This document shows, piece by piece, positions 53,105 through 58,985 of a stretch of 64,000 nt of DNA. The notes under the pieces are model-generated. The model had not been told where the DNA came from. It saw only the letters and a list, made by a program, of their open reading frames with translations, and did not search any database. The DNA lies in the NCBI RefSeq assembly GCF_015074785.1, contig NZ_CP042464.1, positions 1,612,001-1,676,000 on the forward strand, written 5' to 3'. Numbering within the stretch: the first letter of the stretch is position 1; every line of letters starts with the position of its first letter. This DNA comes from Segatella copri. GTDB taxonomy: Bacteria; Bacteroidota; Bacteroidia; Bacteroidales; Bacteroidaceae. Both the position numbers and the translations under genes were made by a program.

Positions 53105-53589
53105 AAATAACTGTTTATCATGGAGCTACAGAAATTATAGAAGCTCCACTTAATCATGTTGTAAGACCAAGGTTAGACTTTGGCCAAGGCTTCTATGTAA
53201 CCGATTTAAAGAATCAGGCAATCAAATGGGCTAAAACCATAGCCGAAAAAAGAGCAGCACAACCCCTACTCAATATCTACACTCTAGATAGGGATGCTAT
53301 TCTTGCAGAAGCTCGCTGCAAGATATTTACCGCATACGATAAAGACTGGCTAGACTTCATCGTGGGCAACAGACGGGGCGAAAACCCTGCCAGAGATTAC
53401 GATTATGTAGAAGGAGGTATCGCTAACGACCGAGTAATCGATACCGTAAACCTATACATGACAGGTTTTTACGATGCAGAATCAGCCCTACAGCAGTTAA
53501 TATTTCATAAGCCCAACAATCAGATTTGCTTACTCAATCAAACTCTCATCAATAAATACTTAGTATATAATGGAACAGAAAAAATATAA
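53101..53589 (+). CDS. DUF3990-like protein (possible ADP-ribosyltransferase fold)
   Basis: The 162-residue protein begins MKITVYHGATEIIEAP and contains DFGQGFYVTDLKNQAIKWA. This YHG...GFYVT pattern resembles ADP-ribosyltransferase-like folds; from memory, DUF3990 is placed in that group. A late conserved segment is SALQQLIFHKPNNQICL. It lies between two small helical proteins with overlaps on both sides (4 and 20 bp). A toxin-like role is plausible but not shown. Confidence 0.72.
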   Translation: MKITVYHGATEIIEAPLNHVVRPRLDFGQGFYVTDLKNQAIKWAKTIAEKRAAQPLLNIYTLDRDAILAEARCKIFTAYDKDWLDFIVGNRRGENPARDYDYVEGGIANDRVIDTVNLYMTGFYDAESALQQLIFHKPNNQICLLNQTLINKYLVYNGTEKI

Positions 53590-53821
53590 ACAGATCAACA
53601 CAAAGACACCTGAGATTCAAGAAATGATTCTCAGCTATCAGATAGGTGGCGTAGCATACGAACTGTCACAACGCCTGGAAATATCTCCAGCTCTGGCTCT
53701 TGATCTTTTCTATCGCAGCAAGACCTGTGCCCAACTCCACGATAAGCGCACCGGCCTGTATCTCATGAGCAATGGCTACATCGCCGATGATTTCATTTAC
53801 GAGAAGCAGAGAGGGTACTAA
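53570..53821 (+). CDS. Small helical protein paired with DUF3990
   Basis: The 83-residue protein reads LALDLFYRSKTCAQLHDKRTG followed by LYLMSNGYIADDFIYEK. It shares a layout with DUF3791-type partners but is clearly a different sequence from the first gene of the trio. It overlaps the DUF3990 gene by 20 bp and completes a three-gene unit closed by a terminator. Confidence 0.7.
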   Translation: MEQKKYKQINTKTPEIQEMILSYQIGGVAYELSQRLEISPALALDLFYRSKTCAQLHDKRTGLYLMSNGYIADDFIYEKQRGY

Positions 53822-53864
53822 GCCGCAGTTTGCGGAACTTTTCTCGGATTCATTGTAAAACCAA

Positions 53865-53891
53865 AAATCGTCAGCAGGTTGCTGACGATTT
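53865..53891. terminator. Bidirectional terminator
   Basis: AAATCGTCAGC (53865-53875) pairs with GCTGACGATTT (53881-53891) around a 5-nt loop, between convergent genes. The minus side is T-rich. Confidence 0.85.
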
Positions 53892-53925
53892 CAAATTATT
53901 GGTTCCTAACTCAACTTTGTTAATT

Positions 53926-54213
53926 TTATTGTTCCAATTTCTTAATCTCTTCGATAGATAAGTCGGTGAGATCGGCAATATCATCTAATGGAGTATTGCG
54001 CGCTAACAACTTCAAAGCAATCTCTTTGCTTTTCTTTTTGGCTTCTTTTTCCACAGCATGCTTAAATACCGCATAATTGTCCCACATGACCATCATGCTG
54101 TTGTCGTATTTCTCCTGTTCCTCTTTGGTCAGAGTCTTGGAGTCGGCGATTTCTGCCAGTCTTTTGAATATCTTATGCTGAGCCTCGAAAGGCATTTTTT
54201 CTAAAGTCTCCAT
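53926..54213 (-). CDS. Rpn/PDDEXK-transposase C-terminal tail, stand-alone
   Basis: The 95 residues match only the helical C-terminus of Rpn-family recombination-promoting nucleases (LTKEEQEKYDNSMMVMWDNY; DIADLTDLSIEEIKKLE). The PD-(D/E)XK nuclease domain is absent. I chose the ATG at 54213 over a TTG at 54222. It could be a decayed remnant or a retained small protein. A related 90-residue copy lies at 57723-57995. Confidence 0.6.
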   Translation of the reverse strand: METLEKMPFEAQHKIFKRLAEIADSKTLTKEEQEKYDNSMMVMWDNYAVFKHAVEKEAKKKSKEIALKLLARNTPLDDIADLTDLSIEEIKKLEQ

Positions 54214-54503
54214 ATGCTTCAAATTATAAATCCAACAATCTAAAAACGTAGTACACTCTTCCTTATGTACTCACGTTGCAAAGATACGCTTTTCTTTCGT
54301 AACTTCCAAGAAATTAACTAAGAAAAATTCTCTAATTCTTGACGAAAAACGAATCAAGCACTTGGTATAATTTTAAGAATCAAGAATTTAAGAATTTAAG
54401 AATTTTCATTCTTGCTTGATGAATTTTGAACTGACAAATCATCACCATAACCCGTCAAATACTCGTTTTAATACTAAAAAGAATAAAATAACCAGCTAAA
54501 TAT

Positions 54504-54534
54504 TTGGAAGTTACAGGAATATTGCTTATTTTTG
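54504..54534 (+). promoter_or_regulatory. Promoter of the 51-residue/GNAT operon
   Basis: TTGG (54504-54507), 19 bp and TATTTTTG (54527-54534). The last 20 bp match the promoter cassette of the DUF3791 operon. Confidence 0.8.
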
Positions 54535-54596
54535 CAGAAGAAAAGCTGCACTCGGCAATTTGAAAGCAAGCTTTCATTGCGCACGTTTGCATCACA
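54532..54596 (+). repeat. Palindromic promoter-associated element, copy B
   Basis: TTTGCAGAAGAAAAGCTGC, then ACTCGGCAATTT, GAAAGC-AA-GCTTTC, and CATTGCGCACGTTTGCA. It nearly equals copy A but lacks the second -7 box. Confidence 0.85.
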
Positions 54597-54617
54597 AACA
54601 TTTTAAATTATATAATT

Positions 54618-54773
54618 ATGTTAGGAATAAATGCACCAAAAGTTTTAGCTAAAGGCAAATACGCACAAGCCGTTCGTAAAGCCGCTCTTGCATCCATCGG
54701 TGCAAAAGCAAAGAAAGACGATGCCACAAAAACATCAAATTATCCATATAAATTTGAGTGGAATTTAGAATGA
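54618..54773 (+). CDS. 51-residue protein upstream of a GNAT acetyltransferase
   Basis: A start at 54618 gives a basic, Ala/Lys-rich peptide (MLGINAPKVLAKGKYAQAV at the N-terminus; end NYPYKFEWNLE). I do not recognise the family. Its stop overlaps the ATG of the GNAT gene (ATGA), a layout typical of toxin-antitoxin pairs. It is not a ribbon-helix-helix DUF1778 antitoxin by eye. Confidence 0.65.
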   Translation: MLGINAPKVLAKGKYAQAVRKAALASIGAKAKKDDATKTSNYPYKFEWNLE

Positions 54774-55339
54774 ATTTAGAAGAATATAAAATAGAACTTT
54801 TATCAGACTTTGAAGAGTTGATAAATTTCTATACAGGAAAAGACAAAATGGATGACTTTCTTCATAATCACTTACAAGATTGTGAAGAGAGTCATTATTG
54901 TAAGACATTTTGTGTCCGCTTAAAAGCAAACAACACGATTGTTGCAATTTTCGCCTTAGCATTCGACTCTGTTGACATTGATTCAGATGATTTTGATGAT
55001 ATGCGTATGGGGGCAGCAGGAACCGATTTGCCAGCAGTAAAAGAAACATTCCGAGAACAATTCGAACAAAAATATACTTATCCCGCTTTAGAAATTGCCT
55101 ACTTAGCTATTGAACAAAAATTTCAAAGTTTACACCTAGGTTCAGCCTTAATTGAAGAAATAGCTTCGATGGCTAGAAACCAAAGATATGCCGGTTGCGT
55201 CTTCTTGACTGTAAGAGCTTGGCATACCTCTGATTATAGCGCAGTAGGTTTCTATGAAAAAAATCAATTTGCAAAATTGACTCCAGTTCCCCAAATGGAT
55301 GTTTGGCCAATGTACAAAACAATTTGGCCGGAGGAATAA
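54770..55339 (+). CDS. GNAT family N-acetyltransferase
   Basis: The 189-residue acetyltransferase has the acetyl-CoA loop region (IEQKFQSLHLGSALIEEIA), a beta-4/beta-5 core (ALEIAYLAI; CVFLTVRA) and the terminal SAVGFYEKNQF. The frame is open from GTG at 54758, but the ATG at 54770 overlaps the upstream stop. The start (KMDDFLHNHLQDCEES) resembles TacT-like toxins, which acetylate aminoacyl-tRNA. Target and toxicity are inferences. Confidence 0.78.
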   Translation: MNLEEYKIELLSDFEELINFYTGKDKMDDFLHNHLQDCEESHYCKTFCVRLKANNTIVAIFALAFDSVDIDSDDFDDMRMGAAGTDLPAVKETFREQFEQKYTYPALEIAYLAIEQKFQSLHLGSALIEEIASMARNQRYAGCVFLTVRAWHTSDYSAVGFYEKNQFAKLTPVPQMDVWPMYKTIWPEE

Positions 55340-55356
55340 CCCCCTACACGCCCTGA

Positions 55357-55563
55357 ACCAACGGGCACCGGACGAAGGGAATTGAAAATCACCACAATTT
55401 CCAGGCCCACTCCATAGAAGATCTTCCAGAGGATTATCTCCCTACCGAAGATTCTTATTATGAATTTGAGCCAGAAGATGTGAACAAAGAGAACTTATCC
55501 ATAGCAGAAATGAGCGGCAAGAAACTCGACTGGTTCCGCAAGGTCTGTGCATCGGTACTTTAG
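55357..55563 (+). pseudogene. Decayed open frame after the GNAT gene
   Basis: The frame without a start codon encodes an acidic, coding-like segment (SIEDLPEDYLPTEDSYYEFE ... LDWFRKVCASVL) and ends at TAG 55561-55563. It looks like the 3' end of a lost gene. I do not recognise the family. Confidence 0.35.
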
Positions 55564-55570
55564 ATACCTT

Positions 55571-55669
55571 GCCCCCCTACACGCCCTGAAGGGGCAGAAG
55601 CACCTAGCCCAGGGTAACACCCTGGGTATAAGCGCAATCTGCCTTGCGCCCTGTAAGGGCAAAAGCTTT
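55571..55669 (+). repeat. REP-like palindromic repeat, copy 1
   Basis: About 99 bp closely match 57011-57109. It contains CCCAGGGTaacACCCTGGG and GCCCTgtaAGGGC hairpins, plus an initial arm pair that differs between the copies in a compensating way (GCCC/GGGGC here, GGGC/GGCCC there). Confidence 0.85.
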
Positions 55670-55711
55670 ATGTTTTGTCTGGAGTTTTAAAGCTTTTGCC
55701 CTTACAGACCG

Positions 55712-55797
55712 AAAAGATTTGCGTATTTTCCAAGATTTTAGCTAAAAAGATTTGCGTATTTTCCAAGATTTTAGCTAAAAAGATTTGCGTATTTTCT
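55712..55797 (+). repeat. 33-bp tandem repeat, 2.6 copies
   Basis: Copies start at 55712, 55745 and 55778. Each begins AAAAGATTTGCGTATTTT; the first two are identical. The period is again 33 bp (11 codons; frame KKICVFSKILA). A -7-like TATTTTTG follows near 55808. No gene follows it directly. Confidence 0.9.
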
Positions 55798-55937
55798 AAT
55801 ATTTTTGTATTTTTGCACCGCCAAAAGGCATAAAATCAAGAAGTTAAAGATTTCGTAAACAATAGAAAATAAATACTCTAAGGTGGTGTCACAACGCTAC
55901 TTATTGTATACTAAGGATTTGACGAACGATGGCAATA

Positions 55938-55991
55938 CCTTATTGCCGCCATATTGTTGTGGCGCTGTTCTATGGTTAAACGGTCTGACAT
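55938..55991 (-). pseudogene. 5' fragment of a vsr gene
   Basis: The minus-strand ATG at 55991 encodes MSDRLTIEQRHNNMAAIR before homology stops, nearly identical to the N-terminus of the full vsr at 57641. The rest of the gene is absent. Confidence 0.8.
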
Positions 55992-56048
55992 ATTACTCTA
56001 TCTTTTTTAAAAAGGGATTTCTTCAATCCCATCATAACTTTTCATCCG

Positions 56049-56247
56049 CAAAATTATTTTTTTCTTATGAACCCCCAAAAAGAAAAAGCCCAAAAACTTG
56101 CATAAAAGAGAAATATTGCTTATTTTGTAGAAAAAAAGATGGCAAAGGAAATATAAGCTTATCAGTAATTTCTCATAAATCGTGTAATAATTCATAAAAA
56201 AGAAGGCTTTAATTTGGAAGTTTCAGGTTTTTATTTTATCTTTGCAG
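56049..56247 (+). repeat. 199-bp duplicated promoter segment, copy 1
   Basis: It closely matches 58051-58249 with a few substitutions and no obvious length change. It carries TTGG (56214-56217), 19 bp and TATCTTTG (56237-56244). Both copies lead into MNT-HEPN gene pairs. Confidence 0.9.
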
Positions 56248-56317
56248 AAGATAGGCTGCATCTCGGCAAAACATTCAAGCAAGCTTGATGTTCTGCACTC
56301 GATTTGCACTATCTTTG
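56237..56317 (+). repeat. Palindromic promoter-associated element, copy C
   Basis: TATCTTTGCAGAAGATAGGC, TGCATCTCGGC, AACATtCAAGC-AA-GCTTGATGTT, CTGCACTCGATTTGCAC and a second TATCTTTG (56310-56317). The stem arms differ from copies A and B yet still pair. Confidence 0.85.
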
Positions 56318-56340
56318 CGGTAGAAACAAAAACGATAATT

Positions 56341-56637
56341 ATGAAGTCAAGGGAATATTATATATCACTCATCACTTCTCATGCCGAAGAGCTAAAAAAG
56401 AACTTCGGCATTAAATCATTACGCCTTTTCGGTTCTGTGTCTAGAAACGAACAGAAAGAAGGTAGTGACGTTGATATATGCGTAGATATGGAACCGAAAA
56501 TGTTCCTTGTAGTAAGACTGAAACGTTTTCTAGAAAACCTGCTGGAATGTTCTGTTGACATTGTAAGATTGCACAAGCATATCAATCCATTCCTCCTTAA
56601 AGAAATAGAACATGACGGAATATACATCATCAAATAG
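56341..56637 (+). CDS. mntA: MntA-type nucleotidyltransferase (antitoxin)
   Basis: The 98-residue minimal nucleotidyltransferase has the motif GSVSRNEQKEGSDVDICVD with both catalytic Asp residues. In the HepT-MntA system this protein adds AMP to HepT and neutralises it. The frame is open from 56242; the ATG at 56341 lies 24 nt after the second -7 box. It overlaps hepT by 26 bp. Confidence 0.88.
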   Translation: MKSREYYISLITSHAEELKKNFGIKSLRLFGSVSRNEQKEGSDVDICVDMEPKMFLVVRLKRFLENLLECSVDIVRLHKHINPFLLKEIEHDGIYIIK

Positions 56638-56989
56638 AATTATTGGAACCTTAATACAAATTAAGGAAGCCATAAAACAATTGCAAGATTGGAACAAAGA
56701 TGTACAGACTGTTGACGATTACTATTGTACACCAGAAGGAATGAAGAATCTTGCAGCTAGCTGTATGCTTATCGAAGCAATTGGAGAGGGAGTTAAACAA
56801 ATTGACAGATTAACTCAATCTCGCCTACTAAATGAGCGCCCAGAAATACCATGGCAAGATGTTATTGGCATTCGCAACCATATAGCACATGGCTATTTTG
56901 ATATTGATGGAGACATCGTGTTCGACGTCATCAAGAATAATCTCGATGACTTACTAGCAGCTATAAATTATTTTATATCAAAATTCTGA
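56612..56989 (+). CDS. hepT: HepT-type HEPN RNase toxin (DUF86)
   Basis: The 125-residue HEPN protein carries the RX4HXY active-site motif as R88-NHIA-H93-G-Y95. Tyr95 is the residue modified by MntA in studied systems. These toxins cut RNA. The pair is complete and likely functional. Confidence 0.88.
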   Translation: MTEYTSSNRIIGTLIQIKEAIKQLQDWNKDVQTVDDYYCTPEGMKNLAASCMLIEAIGEGVKQIDRLTQSRLLNERPEIPWQDVIGIRNHIAHGYFDIDGDIVFDVIKNNLDDLLAAINYFISKF

Positions 56990-57010
56990 GATCTGTGCTG
57001 CTCTAGTCAC

Positions 57011-57109
57011 TTCCCCCCTTACGGGCTGAAGGCCCAGAAGCACCTAGCCCAGGGTAACACCCTGGGTATAAGCACAATCCGCCTTGCGCCCTGTAAGGGC
57101 AAAAGCCTT
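57011..57109 (+). repeat. REP-like palindromic repeat, copy 2
   Basis: It is the partner of 55571-55669 and lies just after hepT. It ends in GCCCTgtaAGGGC followed by AAAAGCCTTAAAAAA. Confidence 0.85.
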
Positions 57110-57131
57110 AAAAAATCCGTGAAATCCCTGC

Positions 57132-57641
57132 CTATTCCTCTCGTCTTTCCGCCTCCGGCTCCGCCACCATTTCCGGCACTTCTTCCGGCAATTCATATCT
57201 TCTGATATGATGATCTTCCAGATAGATATGGTTCAGCGTAAAGGCGAGCGACTCCAGCGTCTTCTCCCTTACCGCCGGCTTCAGTTCACATTCCCATATC
57301 ACGATGGTATGCCATCCCATTTCAGCCAGCCGGTGCAGCACCTCATGGTCCCTCTCCCGGTTCCTCCTGATCTTCTCCATCCAGAATCCGGTGTTCGATT
57401 TCGGCACCACATAATATTTGCACCCCTCATGTCCGTGCCAGAAGCACCCGTTCACCAGAATACAGGTGCGATATTTCCTCAGCACGATGTCCGGCTTGCC
57501 CGGCAACCGCGGGTGATTGAGCCGATACCTGAATCCCCTACTCCACAGAAATTTCCTGACAAGAATCTCCGGTTTGGTATCCCTGCCCCTTATTGCCGCC
57601 ATATTGTTGTAGCGCTGTTCTATGGTCAAACGGTCCGACAT
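57132..57641 (-). CDS. vsr: Very short patch repair endonuclease Vsr
   Basis: Vsr nicks T:G mismatches that arise by deamination of 5-methylcytosine. The 169-residue protein has the family signature NGCFWHGHEGC, the N-terminal MAAIRGRDTKPE and GKPDIVLRKYR, with the catalytic Asp. It is intact, but no Dcm-type methyltransferase lies in the window. A fragment of its 5' end is repeated at 55938-55991. Confidence 0.93.
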   Translation of the reverse strand: MSDRLTIEQRYNNMAAIRGRDTKPEILVRKFLWSRGFRYRLNHPRLPGKPDIVLRKYRTCILVNGCFWHGHEGCKYYVVPKSNTGFWMEKIRRNRERDHEVLHRLAEMGWHTIVIWECELKPAVREKTLESLAFTLNHIYLEDHHIRRYELPEEVPEMVAEPEAERREE

Positions 57642-57722
57642 ACTCTTTATTTACAAAGACTTCTTTTAACGTAACTTAGAAATAAAAACGAGGTCACACT
57701 TACCAGCAACATCGTTCAAATA

Positions 57723-57995
57723 TTAGTTGAGTTTTAAAATATCCTCCTTGGCAAGCCCTGTATATCTTGCGATTTTATCAATAGGCTCGTTTTCCATCAG
57801 CATATTCTTAGCTACTTCAATTTTAGCCTCTATGATAGCTCCTTTATAAGCTGCAATATGGTCACGCATCACCTTGATTGCATCATCATATTTCTCTTGA
57901 TCTTCCTTGCAGAGTGCAGTAATGTCCTCTATCGCAGCAAGTTTCTGGAAGAGTTCATTTCCTGCCAAAGAAGGTATTTTGTCCAATATACTCAT
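57723..57995 (-). CDS. Rpn/PDDEXK-transposase C-terminal tail, second copy
   Basis: The 90 residues (MSILDKIPSLAGNELFQKL; EDQEKYDDAIKVMRDHIAAY; IARYTGLAKEDILKL) match the helical tail of Rpn-family proteins without the nuclease domain. The ATG at 57995 is preferred over a TTG at 58022. It ends about 80 bp downstream of the vsr start region and stands alone. Confidence 0.6.
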   Translation of the reverse strand: MSILDKIPSLAGNELFQKLAAIEDITALCKEDQEKYDDAIKVMRDHIAAYKGAIIEAKIEVAKNMLMENEPIDKIARYTGLAKEDILKLN

Positions 57996-58050
57996 ATTAT
58001 TTAATTCTATTAAAAGAAACAATTCTTATATCAATTAACACCATTCATTG

Positions 58051-58249
58051 GCAAAATTAATCTTTTCTCATGAAAACACAAAAGAAAAAGCCCAAAAACT
58101 TGCATAAAGGAGAAATATTTCTTATTTTGCAGAAAAAAAGATGGCAAAGGAAATATAAGCTTATCAGTAATTTCTCATAAATCGTGTAATAATTCATAAA
58201 AAAGAAGGTTTTTACTTGGTAGTTTCAGGTTTTTATTTTATCTTTGCAA
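58051..58249 (+). repeat. 199-bp duplicated promoter segment, copy 2
   Basis: It is the partner of 56049-56247. It ends in TTGG (58216-58219), 19 bp and TATCTTTG (58239-58246), only 4 bp before the ATG at 58251. The mRNA from this promoter is therefore predicted to be leaderless or nearly so. Confidence 0.88.
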
Positions 58250-58250
58250 T

Positions 58251-58577
58251 ATGAAGAAGGAACAAGAACTTACATTGACAGCCATCCGTGAATGCCTGGC
58301 AAAGAATATGCCACCATACGGGAAAGCGATACTTTTTGGCTCACAAGCTAGAGGTACCGCTAGAGATGATAGCGACTGGGACATTCTTGTTATCTTAGAC
58401 AAGGAACAGCTTCTTCCTTCTGATTATGACAAAGTTACCTATCCTCTTACCGAACTAGGTTGGGATTTAGGAAAAGAAATAAACCCAGTAATGTATTCCG
58501 CTAAGGAGTGGCAGAAATATAAGATTACACCATTTTATAAAAATGTAGAAAAGGAAGGAGTAAGTTTATGGGGCTAA
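58251..58577 (+). CDS. MNT-domain nucleotidyltransferase
   Basis: The 108-residue protein has GSQARGTARDDSDWDILV, the nucleotidyltransferase motif with paired acidic residues. It belongs to a longer MNT group than the MntA at 56341. It overlaps the HEPN gene by 10 bp. The -7 box ends 4 bp before its ATG. It is probably the antitoxin half of an MNT-HEPN pair. Confidence 0.85.
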   Translation: MKKEQELTLTAIRECLAKNMPPYGKAILFGSQARGTARDDSDWDILVILDKEQLLPSDYDKVTYPLTELGWDLGKEINPVMYSAKEWQKYKITPFYKNVEKEGVSLWG

Positions 58578-58972
58578 CAAACGATGAAAGAAGTTCTTTA
58601 GTAGAACTTCGTCTGGAAAAAGCAAAAAGATTTATAGCAGAAGCAGAGCAAATGCTTTCTATGGGATTATGGGATTTGGCAGCTAATAGGTTTTACTATT
58701 CTTGTTTCCATGCTGCTCAGGCACTATTAATACATTATGGGCTTTCGGCACATACTCATGCTGGTACTTTAGGCGTATTTGGTATGAATTTCGTTAAGAC
58801 AGGTAAAATTGACAAAGAACTTGGTGCATTTTTCTCCAGGATGGAACAATTAAGAATGAAAGCTGATTATAACTGTGAATATGATGTTAGTAATTCTGAC
58901 GTAGAAAATATGCTACACCCCGCTCATGACTTTTTAAATAGCATCATCAAACTTATCAAGGAAAAACAATAG
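58568..58972 (+). CDS. HEPN domain protein
   Basis: The 134-residue helical protein is of the classic HEPN group (ANRFYYSCFHAAQALLIHYG; RMKADYNCEYDVS; DFLNSIIKLI). It is unlike the DUF86 HepT at 56612, so the two modules are not recent copies of each other despite sharing a promoter. The McrB gene starts 13 bp downstream. Confidence 0.82.
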   Translation: MGLTNDERSSLVELRLEKAKRFIAEAEQMLSMGLWDLAANRFYYSCFHAAQALLIHYGLSAHTHAGTLGVFGMNFVKTGKIDKELGAFFSRMEQLRMKADYNCEYDVSNSDVENMLHPAHDFLNSIIKLIKEKQ

Positions 58973-58985
58973 AAGTCAAAACAAC

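Noticed and set aside
55883..56197. 104-residue frame in the gap before mntA
   Set aside because: It is made of a vsr fragment read backwards plus the duplicated promoter segment, so it is not a gene.
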